Source: an uncultured Clostridia bacterium (GTDB lineage Bacteria; Bacillota; Clostridia; Oscillospirales; Acutalibacteraceae). Taken from it: DNA of 42,537 nt. The notes beneath the pieces are model-generated. The model searched no databases. It saw nothing but the letters and a program-made list of their open reading frames with translations, and was not told where the DNA came from. Location of the stretch: contig CANQDR010000022.1 in assembly GCA_947593615.1 (NCBI GenBank), positions 1 through 42,537 of the forward strand, written 5' to 3'. The position numbers and the translations under genes were made by a program. Every line of letters starts with the position of its first letter. Within the stretch, counting starts at the first letter, position 1. Shown here piece by piece: positions 8,047-17,323 of the stretch.

Positions 8047-8751
8047 ATGCCGAAAAATAAAATTGATCGTTCGATAAACACCGAAGCTTTGGGATTTCAG
8101 ATAAGAGAATCATACAAAACCGCAAGAACAAACATTGCTTACTCTATAATTAAAAAAGGCTGTAAAAAGGTTGCCTTTACAAGTTCGTCAAAAGGTGAAG
8201 GCAAAACTGTTACAGCAATGAATGTTGCTTCTGCTCTTTCGCAGCAGGTTGATACAAAGGTGCTTGTTATAGAATGCGACTTACGCCGTCCTCATGTTCA
8301 TTCTGCGCTTAAGCTTACGCCTACACCCGGCCTTACAAATTATCTTAATAATGAATGTACTTATGAAGATATAATAAAATCTACAAAACTGCCTAATCTT
8401 AATGCTGTTTGTTACGGAGCAGTTCCTCCCAACCCTTCAGAGCTGCTTGCAAGCGAATCTATGGCTGATTTTATTAAAACAGTCGAGAAAGATTATGACT
8501 ATATTATTTTTGATACGCCACCCATCGGCGTAGTAATTGACGCAGTGCCGATAATAAAGGCATCTGACGGAGTTGTGGTGGTTGTCAAAAACAATTCAAC
8601 CACATATCCACAGCTAAACAAAACCCTTGATACACTAAATCGTTCCGGCGGTAAAACTCTTGGAATTATTATAAACAAAGTGAAACCTTCAGAAACGAGA
8701 AAATATAAAAAGGGCAACTACGGATATTCTTACGGTTATTACGGATATTAA
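8047..8751 (+). CDS. cpsD: Tyrosine-protein kinase (BY-kinase, CpsD/YwqD type)
   Basis: This cytosolic autokinase controls polysaccharide export with its membrane partner encoded just upstream. The 234 residues have Walker A (SSKGEGKT, 47-54), Walker A' (VLVIECDLRRP, 72-82) and Walker B (YIIFDTPP, 152-159). The C-terminus is a tyrosine cluster with Y220, Y225, Y227, Y229, Y231, Y232 and Y234, the usual autophosphorylation tail. Length and layout are typical for the Gram-positive family. No CpsB/YwqE-type tyrosine phosphatase gene is present in this operon, so dephosphorylation must be provided from elsewhere. Confidence 0.96.
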   Translation: MPKNKIDRSINTEALGFQIRESYKTARTNIAYSIIKKGCKKVAFTSSSKGEGKTVTAMNVASALSQQVDTKVLVIECDLRRPHVHSALKLTPTPGLTNYLNNECTYEDIIKSTKLPNLNAVCYGAVPPNPSELLASESMADFIKTVEKDYDYIIFDTPPIGVVIDAVPIIKASDGVVVVVKNNSTTYPQLNKTLDTLNRSGGKTLGIIINKVKPSETRKYKKGNYGYSYGYYGY

Positions 8752-8790
8752 CTTAAAAGTAGCCGGTTCTTTAATTCGGAGGGATACAAC

Positions 8791-9474
8791 TTGGAGATAG
8801 TAATGAAGAACAAGAACTATTTATCAAACAAAAAAGTGATAACGTCAAATAAACAAATAAATAACAAGCCTGTTTACGAATTTGTAAAACGTGTTTTTGA
8901 CATTATTTTCTCGTTCATTGCTTTAATTCTGCTTTCTCCTGTTTTTCTTATATTAGCAGTAATAATAAAAATCACCAGCGAAGGACCTGTATTTTTCATT
9001 CATAAAAGAGTTGGAAAAAATGGCAAGATTATCGGTATTTTTAAATTCAGAAGTATGGTTATAAATGCCGAAGAGCAGATTAAAAACTTTACTCCTGAAC
9101 AAAAAGCAGAATTTGAAAAGAATTTTAAGCTAAAAAATGACCCGAGAATTACTAAAGTTGGTAATTTTCTGAGAAAGACCAGTCTTGACGAACTTCCGCA
9201 GCTTATAAATGTTTTAAAAGGAGATATTTCCATTGTCGGACCTCGTCCGATTACTAAGGCAGAAGTTAAACTTTACGGAAATTACGGGAATATGCTGTTA
9301 AGTATAAAACCCGGATTAACCGGATTTTGGGCAGCAAACGGAAGAAGCAATACTACATACAAACGAAGAAGAGCAATGGAAATTTATTATGTAAAAAACC
9401 GCTCTGTTATGTTTGATTTAAAAATAATTGCACAGACTGTACTCTCTGTATTCAAAGGCGAGGGTGCAAAATAA
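8791..9474 (+). CDS. Priming sugar transferase (undecaprenyl-phosphate glycosyl-1-phosphate transferase)
   Basis: Enzymes of this family (Pfam bacterial sugar transferase; WcaJ/EpsL/PglC-like) move a sugar phosphate onto undecaprenyl phosphate and so begin repeat-unit assembly. The 227 residues have one membrane helix (about 31-53), then the catalytic core with KRVGKNGKIIGIFKFRSM, the DPRITKVGNFLRKTSLDELPQ region and VGPRP. It is the short, PglC-like form without the long N-terminal domain of WcaJ. I use a TTG start because GGAGGG lies 7 bases before it; an in-frame ATG at 8803 with GGAG six bases upstream is a good alternative and would shorten the protein by four residues. Confidence 0.93.
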   Translation: MEIVMKNKNYLSNKKVITSNKQINNKPVYEFVKRVFDIIFSFIALILLSPVFLILAVIIKITSEGPVFFIHKRVGKNGKIIGIFKFRSMVINAEEQIKNFTPEQKAEFEKNFKLKNDPRITKVGNFLRKTSLDELPQLINVLKGDISIVGPRPITKAEVKLYGNYGNMLLSIKPGLTGFWAANGRSNTTYKRRRAMEIYYVKNRSVMFDLKIIAQTVLSVFKGEGAK

Positions 9475-9497
9475 AGCTAAATTCAAGAGGTGTTCTA

Positions 9498-10277
9498 ATG
9501 AAAGCAGTTTTGCTTGCCGGAGGCTTCGGCACAAGAATTTCAGAAGAATCACAATTTAAACCAAAGCCAATGATTGAGGTCGGCGGAATGCCAATTTTAT
9601 GGCATATTATGAAATTATACTCGCATTACGGATTTAATGAATTTATAATCTGCGCCGGATATAAGCAGCATGTAATAAAAGAATGGTTCGCAGATTATTT
9701 TTTGCATACCTCAGACATAACCTTTGATTTTACTCAGGATGATAAAATAATCGTTCACAACAAGCGTGCCGAACAGTGGAAAGTAACGGTTGTAGATACA
9801 GGGCTTAACACAATGACGGGCGGCCGCATTAAAAGAGTTCGAGAATTCATTGGCACTGAGCCTTTTTTTATGACATATGGAGACGGAGTATCAAATATTG
9901 AAATTCCAAAACTCCTTGAGTTTCATAAATCCCACAAAAAAATTGCAACAATGTCTGCCGTAAAGCCGGACAGCCGCTTTGGCGTACTTGATCTTTCAGA
10001 GAACAACGAAGTAAGAGCCTTTCGTGAAAAAAGTGCAATTGACTCAGGTTATATCAATGCAGGATTTATGGTACTTGAGCCTGAAGTTTTTGATTATATT
10101 AAAGATGATACCATTATGTTTGAACGCGAACCTATGGAAAAACTTGCATCTCAGGGAAATCTTATGTGCTATAAACACAACGGTTTTTGGCAGTGCATGG
10201 ACACTCTGCGTGACAAAGAAATGCTCGAAAGGCTATGGGCAGAAAACAAGGCGCCATGGAAAGTGTGGGATGATTGA
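9498..10277 (+). CDS. rfbF: Glucose-1-phosphate cytidylyltransferase
   Basis: This enzyme makes CDP-glucose from CTP and glucose-1-phosphate, the entry step to CDP-linked deoxysugars. The 259 residues begin with the nucleotidyltransferase signature LAGGFGTR (about 6-13) and FKPKPMIEVGG. They keep the family-specific stretches around DTGLNTMTGGRIKRV and FMTYGDGVS and end with GFWQCMDTLRDKEMLE, which separate RfbF from the thymidylyl and uridylyl relatives. Length is standard. It overlaps the dehydratase gene in a TGATG arrangement, so the two proteins are probably made together. Confidence 0.96.
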   Translation: MKAVLLAGGFGTRISEESQFKPKPMIEVGGMPILWHIMKLYSHYGFNEFIICAGYKQHVIKEWFADYFLHTSDITFDFTQDDKIIVHNKRAEQWKVTVVDTGLNTMTGGRIKRVREFIGTEPFFMTYGDGVSNIEIPKLLEFHKSHKKIATMSAVKPDSRFGVLDLSENNEVRAFREKSAIDSGYINAGFMVLEPEVFDYIKDDTIMFEREPMEKLASQGNLMCYKHNGFWQCMDTLRDKEMLERLWAENKAPWKVWDD

Positions 10278-11341
10278 TGCTTGATTTTTACAAAGGCAAA
10301 AAGGTTTTTGTTACGGGACACACAGGCTTTAAGGGCAGCTGGCTTTGCAAAATCCTTGCAAACTCAGGCGCAAATGTTACGGGATATTCCCTTATCCCTC
10401 CTACAAAACCAAACCTTTTTGAAATCGCCGATATAAAATCCGATGTAAAATCCATAATCGGCGACATTCGTGATTATGGTTCACTTAAAAAAGCATTTGA
10501 CGAAGCACATCCTGAAATTGTGCTTCATCTTGCAGCTCAGCCTATTGTACGTGACAGCTACAAACTACCTGTATACACATACGAAACAAACGTAATGGGC
10601 ACGGTTAATATTCTTGAATGTGTAAGACAAAGCAATTGTGTAAAATCATTTTTAAATGTAACGACCGACAAGGTTTATGAAAATAAGGAATGGCAGTGGG
10701 GTTACCGTGAAAACGAACCGCTTGACGGATTTGACCCTTATTCAAACAGCAAAAGCTGCAGCGAGCTTGTTACGCACAGCTATAAAAATTCTTTTTTTGC
10801 TGACGGCAGAGTCGCTGTTTCAACTGCGAGAGCCGGCAATGTAATAGGCGGAGGAGATTTTGCAAATGACAGAATTATCCCCGACTGTGTACGTGCGCTT
10901 AAATCCGGAAATGATATTATAGTCCGCAATCCATACTCCACACGCCCTTATCAGCACGTTCTTGAACCTCTGTTTGCTTATCTCTTGATAGCAAAGGCAC
11001 AATATGAGGACATTAAATACGCTGATTATTACAATGTAGGCCCGGATGAATGTGACTGTGTTACAACCGGTGAGCTTGTGGATTTATTTGTAAAATATAC
11101 AGACGGGAAAATAAAACGCATTGACAAAAGTGAGAAAAATGCTGTTCATGAGGCAAACTTCTTAAAACTCGACTGTTCAAAGCTTAAATCCGCCTTAGGA
11201 TGGACTCCTCACTGGCATGTAACCGAAGCCGTAGAAAAAACTGTTGAATGGTCGCAAATATGGCTTGAAAACTGTGACATTCGCAAATGTATGGATAAGC
11301 AGATAGAAGAATTTCTGAACAGTAATACAAAAAGAGGTTAA
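10277..11341 (+). CDS. rfbG: CDP-glucose 4,6-dehydratase
   Basis: This extended SDR converts CDP-glucose to CDP-4-keto-6-deoxyglucose. The 354 residues show the Rossmann signature GHTGFKG (14-20), the TTDKVYE segment (129-135) and the catalytic pair Tyr155 and Lys159 in PYSNSK. The WGYRENEPLDGFDPYS region is characteristic of RfbG. I chose the ATG at 10277, which overlaps the rfbF stop as TGATG; a TTG three bases earlier would add one residue. Together with RfbF it defines a CDP-sugar branch. No RfbH (the 3-dehydratase needed for 3,6-dideoxy sugars) is encoded in the window. Confidence 0.96.
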   Translation: MLDFYKGKKVFVTGHTGFKGSWLCKILANSGANVTGYSLIPPTKPNLFEIADIKSDVKSIIGDIRDYGSLKKAFDEAHPEIVLHLAAQPIVRDSYKLPVYTYETNVMGTVNILECVRQSNCVKSFLNVTTDKVYENKEWQWGYRENEPLDGFDPYSNSKSCSELVTHSYKNSFFADGRVAVSTARAGNVIGGGDFANDRIIPDCVRALKSGNDIIVRNPYSTRPYQHVLEPLFAYLLIAKAQYEDIKYADYYNVGPDECDCVTTGELVDLFVKYTDGKIKRIDKSEKNAVHEANFLKLDCSKLKSALGWTPHWHVTEAVEKTVEWSQIWLENCDIRKCMDKQIEEFLNSNTKRG

Positions 11342-11343
11342 TT

Positions 11344-12264
11344 ATGAACAAGGCTATTGTTACGGGTGCAAACGGATTTGTAGGCTCTCACGTATGCAAA
11401 GAATTATGCAGAGAGGGCGTTCAAGTTTACGCCGTTATTAAAGATACAGACGAAAATATTGACAATATAAAAAACTTAAATAACATTAATATTGTTTACT
11501 GTGAGCTTGACAGCATCACTGAGCTTCCCAATAAAATTAAGGACAGGGATATTGATGTATTCTATCATTTTGCATGGGTCGGCGTATCGTCAAATTTGAG
11601 AAGCGATGAAAATATCCAGGCAAAAAATGCACTCTGGACTGCACAGGCGCTGAGAACTGCAGACAAAATGAAGTGTAAAAAATTTGTAAATGCCGGTTCA
11701 ATTATGGAAAAAGAAACCTATATGGCTGTTTGCACACAGGAAAGCGAGCCGGGCGAAGGATACATTTACGGTGCAGGAAAGCTTTTTGCGCGTGCTATAT
11801 GTAAGCCCATTGCCAGCGCTCTTGATATTGACTTGTGCTGGGCGGTAATTACAAACACCTACGGAGTGGGAGAGTTTTCCTCTCGCTTTGTAAATTCTAC
11901 AATCAGAAGAATTATAGCCGGTGAACCTTTACAGTTTACTGCGGCTACTCAGAATTATGATTTCATATATATTGACGATGTTGCAAGAGCGTTTGTAGCA
12001 ATTGGCGAATACGGAAAAGCTAACAAGGAATATATTATCGGAAGCGGAAACGCGAGACCGCTTAAGGAATTTATTATTGAGCTTCTTCAGACACTTGCTC
12101 CGAACGCTATACCTTTGTTTGGAGATGTTCCGTTTACAGGAGTTAATATTCCGCTTGAAGAATTTGACACCACCGATATTGAAACCGACTGTCACTTTAA
12201 ACCGTCAACGCCTTTTTCCAAGGGAATAAAGCTTACTATGGATTGGCTTAAATCAATTAATTAA
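11344..12264 (+). CDS. NAD(P)-dependent epimerase/dehydratase (nucleotide-sugar SDR)
   Basis: This extended SDR has 306 residues, with the cofactor motif GANGFVG (8-14) and the catalytic Tyr142 and Lys146 in YGAGK. It begins two bases after rfbG, so it very probably acts on the CDP-4-keto-6-deoxyglucose product or a derivative, most simply as a 4-ketoreductase. It is similar in layout to RfbJ (CDP-abequose synthase) and other CDP-sugar reductases. The exact product, and whether it reduces before or after the epimerase encoded next, cannot be read from the sequence. Confidence 0.9.
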   Translation: MNKAIVTGANGFVGSHVCKELCREGVQVYAVIKDTDENIDNIKNLNNINIVYCELDSITELPNKIKDRDIDVFYHFAWVGVSSNLRSDENIQAKNALWTAQALRTADKMKCKKFVNAGSIMEKETYMAVCTQESEPGEGYIYGAGKLFARAICKPIASALDIDLCWAVITNTYGVGEFSSRFVNSTIRRIIAGEPLQFTAATQNYDFIYIDDVARAFVAIGEYGKANKEYIIGSGNARPLKEFIIELLQTLAPNAIPLFGDVPFTGVNIPLEEFDTTDIETDCHFKPSTPFSKGIKLTMDWLKSIN

Positions 12265-12353
12265 TATAAGTAATAAAAAATAAACTATATTTTCTTCATA
12301 GTTGTATAGTACAAAATGAAAAAATATTTTTAGGTTAAAATAAGGTAAAAATA

Positions 12354-12923
12354 ATGATTAAAAAATTTGAATTTTGCAAAACTGATTTTGAGGGAGCATA
12401 TCTCATTAAACCATTTGTTTCAACAGATATCAGAGGCGCATTTGTCAAAGATTATTCCAAAGAGATTTTTGAGCAAAACGGTCTTGAACACAACCTTGCA
12501 GAGGTTTTCTACACGGTATCTCACAAAGGCGTTATCCGCGCACTGCATTTTCAGCGTGTTCACGAGCAGGCAAAGCTGGTAAGGTGCATTAAGGGCAAGG
12601 TTTTTGATGTTATTGTTGACCTTCGTCCCGATTCCCCCACATTTAAAAAATGGCAAGGTTTTTATCTTTCCGAGGATAATTACAACGAGTTATATGTGCC
12701 CGAACATTTTGCTCACGGCTATCTTGTGCTTGAGCCTTCCGTAGTGTCTTACAAATGCGGTGAAAAATTCTACGGTGAATATGATGACGGAATTATGTAT
12801 AATGACCCCGATTTCGGCGTTGAATGGCCTTTTGATGAAATCGGAGGAATAGAAAACTTAATTATCTCCGACAAGGATAAGAATTTGCAGTCTTTTAAGG
12901 AATATGAGAAAAAATACCTTTAA
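12354..12923 (+). CDS. RmlC-type sugar epimerase (dTDP-4-dehydrorhamnose 3,5-epimerase family)
   Basis: RmlC-family cupins epimerise C3 and/or C5 of 4-keto-6-deoxy nucleotide sugars. The 189 residues keep the catalytic His65 in IRALHFQ, the active-site Tyr133 in VSYKCGEKFY, the VPEHFAHGYLVL strand and the NDPDFGVEWP signature. The usual partners RmlA, RmlB and RmlD are absent here, while CDP-glucose enzymes lie directly upstream. I therefore infer a CDP-linked substrate, as known for AscE in ascarylose synthesis. A gap of 89 bases separates it from the SDR gene. The ribosome site is weak (AAGG). Confidence 0.92.
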   Translation: MIKKFEFCKTDFEGAYLIKPFVSTDIRGAFVKDYSKEIFEQNGLEHNLAEVFYTVSHKGVIRALHFQRVHEQAKLVRCIKGKVFDVIVDLRPDSPTFKKWQGFYLSEDNYNELYVPEHFAHGYLVLEPSVVSYKCGEKFYGEYDDGIMYNDPDFGVEWPFDEIGGIENLIISDKDKNLQSFKEYEKKYL

Positions 12924-12967
12924 AAATAAAGCGTTTTTTAATTGCATTATTTATTTCGGAGGGACTA

Positions 12968-13957
12968 ATGAACATAGTTTACTCAAGTTCCGACAGTTTT
13001 GCTCCTATTGCCGGCGTATCTCTTTACTCTCTGCTAAGCAATAATAAAAGCACTAAAGAACTTAATATTTTTATCATTGACAATCATATCAGTGATAAAA
13101 ACAAGAACAAATTTATAAAGATGTGTGAAAGTTTCAGCAGGTTTCTCACCTTTATTCCCATAAATGATATAGAAACACTTGTTGGCGCTTCAATTGATAC
13201 AGGCAGGTGGAATATAAGCACCTTTGCCAGACTTTTTGAGGCAAGTCTCCTGCCGGAATATGTTGAAAAAGTTATTCACATTGACTGTGATACCATGATC
13301 ATGTCGTCGTTGGAACCTTTGTGGAATATCGATATGAGCAGTAAAACTGTTGCAGGAGCTTTGGAATGTATAGGCGACAGCTATAAAAAAGAAATCGGAA
13401 TGAAAGCTGACGATATTTATATAAACGCAGGAAATATAATGCTGAATCTTGCAAAAATTCGCAAAGACGGCACAGAAGAAAAATTTAAAAAGTTTATCAG
13501 AGAACATCGTCATCTGTCATTTGTGGATCAGCCTGTAATTAACGCCTGTACGACAAACAACGAAAAGCTTGTCGTGCCGCTTAATTATAACGCTTATTCG
13601 ATAATATATTATATAAAATATAAAAATCTTAAAAAAGTTAAGCGAGTTTCGCAGTACTACAGTGAAGATGAGGTAACACAGGCAGTTAAGAATCCCTGTA
13701 TAGTACATTTTACCACCTGCTTTATTGACGGAACCAGACCGTGGATGGAAAACAACTTTCATCCTATGTTAAGCCGGTATTTAGACTTCAAAAGTCGTTC
13801 ACCATGGGCGGACGAGCCGCTGTGGAAGGATCCCAGAGGAAAGGTTAAGAAAGTGGCAGGCAAAATATTTAACATTTTGCCCCAAGGCTTTGTATCGTTC
13901 TCAATAGGGTTTGTGCACAACACCCTTATTCCTTTCAAGAATAAATTTAAAAAATAA
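12968..13957 (+). CDS. Family 8 glycosyltransferase
   Basis: GT8 enzymes are retaining transferases that use UDP-glucose or UDP-galactose. The 329 residues start with the typical NIVYSSSDSFAPIAGVSL strand, carry the metal-binding DxD as DCD at 106-108, and include the conserved NAGNIMLNL and DQPVINA segments. The C-terminal third is basic and partly amphipathic, which suggests attachment to the inner face of the membrane. The start is fixed by GGAGGG six bases upstream. It is one of the transferases that assemble the repeat unit; the sugar and linkage are not predictable. Confidence 0.93.
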   Translation: MNIVYSSSDSFAPIAGVSLYSLLSNNKSTKELNIFIIDNHISDKNKNKFIKMCESFSRFLTFIPINDIETLVGASIDTGRWNISTFARLFEASLLPEYVEKVIHIDCDTMIMSSLEPLWNIDMSSKTVAGALECIGDSYKKEIGMKADDIYINAGNIMLNLAKIRKDGTEEKFKKFIREHRHLSFVDQPVINACTTNNEKLVVPLNYNAYSIIYYIKYKNLKKVKRVSQYYSEDEVTQAVKNPCIVHFTTCFIDGTRPWMENNFHPMLSRYLDFKSRSPWADEPLWKDPRGKVKKVAGKIFNILPQGFVSFSIGFVHNTLIPFKNKFKK

Positions 13958-13970
13958 TCGGGGTATTTTA

Positions 13971-15119
13971 ATGGAACCAATAAGAGTTTTGCATAACATT
14001 GTGTTGATGGACACAGGCGGAATTGAAACGCTTGTTATGAATCTATACAGACATATAGACCGTGAGCGTCTTTTGTTTGACTTTCTTGTACACCGTCCCC
14101 AGGAGGGTTATTATGAAAGGGAAATACGCGATTACGGCGGAAAAGTATTTAGGACATGCCCGTTTAATCCGCTTCATAAAAAACAATTCATAAATGAGTG
14201 TATGGATGTATTTCTAAATCATCCCGAATACAAGGTTTTTCACGCTCATCAGGAACTCAGTTTATGGACGCTTAAATATGCTCACAAAGCAGGTATACCC
14301 ACGCGAATTGCACACAGTCACAATGCAAAAACAGTTGTAAACCTTAAATATTTCTTTTTTCTGTACGAAAAAATGTTTATCAAAAAGCATTGTACCGATA
14401 TGTTTATGTGTTCTAACCCTGCCGGCGAATGGATTTTCGGAAAAAATGCTGTCCGTGAAGGAAAAGTTAAGTTCATAAGCGGCATAATTGAAACCGAGCG
14501 CTTTAAGTTTGACGAAAAAGTACGAAGAGAAGTACGCGAAGAGCTGGGTGTAGGCGATAAAATCCTGATAGGTCATATAGGAAGATTTATGCAGCAGAAA
14601 AATCATATGTTTCTGCTTGATATATTCAATGAAATCCATAAGAAAAATCCTAAAACCATGCTTGTTCTTTGCGGGAACGGCCGCCTTGAGGATGATATTA
14701 AGAAAAAAGCAAATCAATTAGGGCTTGAAAACGACATAATTTATCTTGGGGTCAGAGGCTCTGTTAATGTCCAGACATGCAGACTTTATCAAGCGTTTGA
14801 TCTTTATCTGTTCCCCTCCTTATGGGAGGGTCTTCCGCTCACAGGCATAGAAGCTCAAACAGCGGGACTTCCTGTTCTTATGAGCGATGTTATTGCGCCT
14901 CAAACCATAGTGACCGATAACGTATCTACGCTTTCGCTCTCACTCAGTGCTGAAAAGTGGGCAGACAAGGCGCTCGAAATAGTTGATGGGTATAAAAGGA
15001 AAGATTGTCAGCCGCAGGTTAAAGCCGCAGGTTTTGACATTCAGGATACTGCAGATATGCTCCAGGATTTTTATATTACTAGGACTCTTGAAGCCCGCTA
15101 TAATGAAAAGAATTCATAA
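13971..15119 (+). CDS. Family 4 glycosyltransferase (GT-B fold)
   Basis: The 382 residues show the N-terminal acceptor domain with the Gly-rich loop (MDTGGIETLVMNLYR) and a C-terminal nucleotide-sugar domain with IGHIGRF, LCGNGRLE and the EX7E motif (Glu286 and Glu294 in FPSLWEGLPLTGIEAQ). It is closest in layout to EpsF-like exopolysaccharide transferases. An upstream in-frame ATG at 13911 would overlap the GT8 gene by 47 bases and lacks a ribosome site. I therefore chose 13971, where the sequence begins with the usual IRVLHN strand. Confidence 0.93.
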   Translation: MEPIRVLHNIVLMDTGGIETLVMNLYRHIDRERLLFDFLVHRPQEGYYEREIRDYGGKVFRTCPFNPLHKKQFINECMDVFLNHPEYKVFHAHQELSLWTLKYAHKAGIPTRIAHSHNAKTVVNLKYFFFLYEKMFIKKHCTDMFMCSNPAGEWIFGKNAVREGKVKFISGIIETERFKFDEKVRREVREELGVGDKILIGHIGRFMQQKNHMFLLDIFNEIHKKNPKTMLVLCGNGRLEDDIKKKANQLGLENDIIYLGVRGSVNVQTCRLYQAFDLYLFPSLWEGLPLTGIEAQTAGLPVLMSDVIAPQTIVTDNVSTLSLSLSAEKWADKALEIVDGYKRKDCQPQVKAAGFDIQDTADMLQDFYITRTLEARYNEKNS

Positions 15120-15130
15120 GGGTGAACAAA

Positions 15131-16021
15131 ATGCAACAGCTTGTATCTATTATTATACCTACATATAACGGTGCTGACAAAATTTCCGTTGCTGTAGATA
15201 GTGTTCTCAATCAGACATACGATAATCTTGAAATTATCGTTGTTGATGACAATGGTAAGGGAACGGAAAATCAGCTTTGTACACAGCAGGCTATGAAAAA
15301 GTATGAGGATAATAATAAAGTAAAGTATCTTGTTCACGAAGTAAATATAAACGGTGCAGCCGCAAGGAACACGGGAATCCGCGCGTCTAAAGGAGAATTT
15401 CTCGGATTTCTTGATGATGACGACTTGTTTCTTCCAGATAAAACACAAAAGGAAGTTGAGCTGTTTAATTCTCTTCCAAATGATTACGGACTTGTTTACG
15501 GTTCATTCATAGAGCATATGACAAAAAATTATTCGCGCATCGTCGAGGCAGACAATACAGATAATTTTCTGTATCGTTTTTTATGTAACGAAGTTATTGC
15601 GTGCTCAAGCACGGTAATGATAAGAAGAAAAGTTCTTGACAGTGTTGTTGAATGGGACGAAAGCTTTAAAAGGCACCAGGATCTGGAGTTTTTTGCAAGA
15701 GTTGCCAATGAGTATAAGGTATCATGTATAAAAGATGTCTGTATTGAAAAATTTAAGCTTGACAGAAATATGCCGAAGGGAAAAACCTATGAAGAATATA
15801 GGCTGCATTATCTGCAAAAAATGGCTCCCATTATATCGCAGTTTACCCCTAAACAGCAAAAGCATTTATATAATGTCCATTGGACCGATATAGGAAAATG
15901 TTATCTTAAAGAAAAGGATATTAAGACCGCTCTTAAATGGGCCAAAAAAACAAGCAACCCTGTTAAAACACTTTTTGTGTTTGCCAAAGACGGATTGAAC
16001 TATTTTAGAAGAAATCACTAA
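15131..16021 (+). CDS. Family 2 glycosyltransferase
   Basis: This cytosolic GT-A inverting transferase has 296 residues. The N-terminal strand VSIIIPTYNGA, the VVDD at 37-40 and the DDDD cluster at 95-98 form the nucleotide and metal site, and HQDLEFFARV supplies the general-base region. I chose ATG 15131 because AGGGTG lies at a proper distance. A GTG at 15122 in the same frame would put the ribosome site too close. The gene lies 11 bases after the GT4 gene. The C-terminal 70 residues form a helical extension of unknown role. Confidence 0.92.
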   Translation: MQQLVSIIIPTYNGADKISVAVDSVLNQTYDNLEIIVVDDNGKGTENQLCTQQAMKKYEDNNKVKYLVHEVNINGAAARNTGIRASKGEFLGFLDDDDLFLPDKTQKEVELFNSLPNDYGLVYGSFIEHMTKNYSRIVEADNTDNFLYRFLCNEVIACSSTVMIRRKVLDSVVEWDESFKRHQDLEFFARVANEYKVSCIKDVCIEKFKLDRNMPKGKTYEEYRLHYLQKMAPIISQFTPKQQKHLYNVHWTDIGKCYLKEKDIKTALKWAKKTSNPVKTLFVFAKDGLNYFRRNH

Positions 16022-16033
16022 TATGGAGTTTGT

Positions 16034-17323
16034 ATGAAAATCAAGTTATATGAAAGTCAAAACGATTTGATTGTAAAACTTAATAGTATAGCTGTTGCTT
16101 TGATGATTGTTTCTTCTTGTATAATCGGTGTTGCGGCAAGAATAAATATATTAGCAAGTCTTCAGAACAATGTTATCGTCCTCGGCCTTGTATTCATATG
16201 TGTCTTATTGAATTTCTTTATTTCCAAAAAAATAAGGCTGCCGATTGCCACGCTTTTTATTTTCGGGTGGGTATCTATAATGTATATTGTCACACTTTTT
16301 TTTCACAGTACCCACTATGATTTAACACTGATACAGTTTATATTTTACGCAATAATTCCGATATACCTCATAAGTCAAGAGGTTGACGGAGAATATGTTA
16401 TGCGTTACTCACTTTATATCTCTCTTATAACTCTGCCTGTAATAAATTCTTTCTTTGTAATTCAATACGAAAAATACTCTCAGGCATACATGGGAAACAT
16501 TTATGCTATTCTTTCCCCTGTAATAATCGCACTTATTCACTTTAAGCTGTACAGAAAACAAGCCAATATTGTTACAAAAATTGCATATATATATAATTTA
16601 TATGTTTTGCTGAAGATGCTGGCTTACGCAAACAGAGGCGCAATACTTTGCATTGTTTTCTGTGTAATGGTGCTTCTCATAAACTCTTATGACGGCTATG
16701 AAAGAAAAAAACTTCCACCTGCTAAAATAATTCTTATAGTAACAATATGCATTGTTGCATTTTTGGCGGTTATCTTTGCTCTGCCGATAATGGAGGAGAT
16801 TTCTGCAATATGCAGGGATTTCTTTAATAATGTACCAAGCTTTATTACAAAATCCATAAGATATTTAAAAGAAGGAAATTTATCAAACGGCCGTGATAAT
16901 ATCTCGGATTTTACTATAAACGCTATTTTAGAAAAACCGTTTTTTGGACATGGCATAGAAACATTTCAATCATATGCGGAATCAACCATCGGCAAATCAT
17001 GGCCTTATCCGCATCAATATATGCTGCAATTTATTTTTGAAAGCGGAATTGTACTTTCTATAATCCCGATTTTTCTCAGTATTTACATGATTATAAAAGT
17101 AGTTTTCTGCGGAATTCAGGAAAAGAAAGAATTTGCACTCTGCTGTACTCTTGTTTGCATCAATATTCCAAAGCTACTCTTTTCAACTGACATTTGGGCA
17201 TCAACCGGAATATGGATGCTAATAACCTATTCGTTAATTTATATTTTTCGCAAGAACAACTATTTCTCTTCATTACAGGGCAGATCTGGTTACAATATAC
17301 GGAGGGAAAATAATGGCATATAA
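16034..17323 (+). CDS. O-antigen/exopolysaccharide polymerase (Wzy-like)
   Basis: The 429 residues are highly hydrophobic, with about ten to twelve predicted membrane segments. A large extracellular loop around residues 255-340 contains NGRDNISDFTINAILEKPFFGHG and PHQYMLQFIFESGI, which fit the Wzy/WaaL O-antigen ligase-polymerase pattern (conserved NGR, FGHG and H-x-x-x-L-x-x-x-x-E-x-G). Its role would be to join lipid-linked repeat units outside the membrane. It follows the GT2 gene by 12 bases, and its end overlaps the next gene by 11 bases. A ligase function is possible but less likely in a Wzx/CpsCD operon. Confidence 0.9.
   Translation: MKIKLYESQNDLIVKLNSIAVALMIVSSCIIGVAARINILASLQNNVIVLGLVFICVLLNFFISKKIRLPIATLFIFGWVSIMYIVTLFFHSTHYDLTLIQFIFYAIIPIYLISQEVDGEYVMRYSLYISLITLPVINSFFVIQYEKYSQAYMGNIYAILSPVIIALIHFKLYRKQANIVTKIAYIYNLYVLLKMLAYANRGAILCIVFCVMVLLINSYDGYERKKLPPAKIILIVTICIVAFLAVIFALPIMEEISAICRDFFNNVPSFITKSIRYLKEGNLSNGRDNISDFTINAILEKPFFGHGIETFQSYAESTIGKSWPYPHQYMLQFIFESGIVLSIIPIFLSIYMIIKVVFCGIQEKKEFALCCTLVCINIPKLLFSTDIWASTGIWMLITYSLIYIFRKNNYFSSLQGRSGYNIRRENNGI

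Noticed and set aside
13911..13970. Longer N-terminus of the family 4 glycosyltransferase starting at 13911
   Set aside because: It would overlap the GT8 gene by 47 bases and lacks a ribosome site; homologues begin at the IRVLHN strand that follows ATG 13971.
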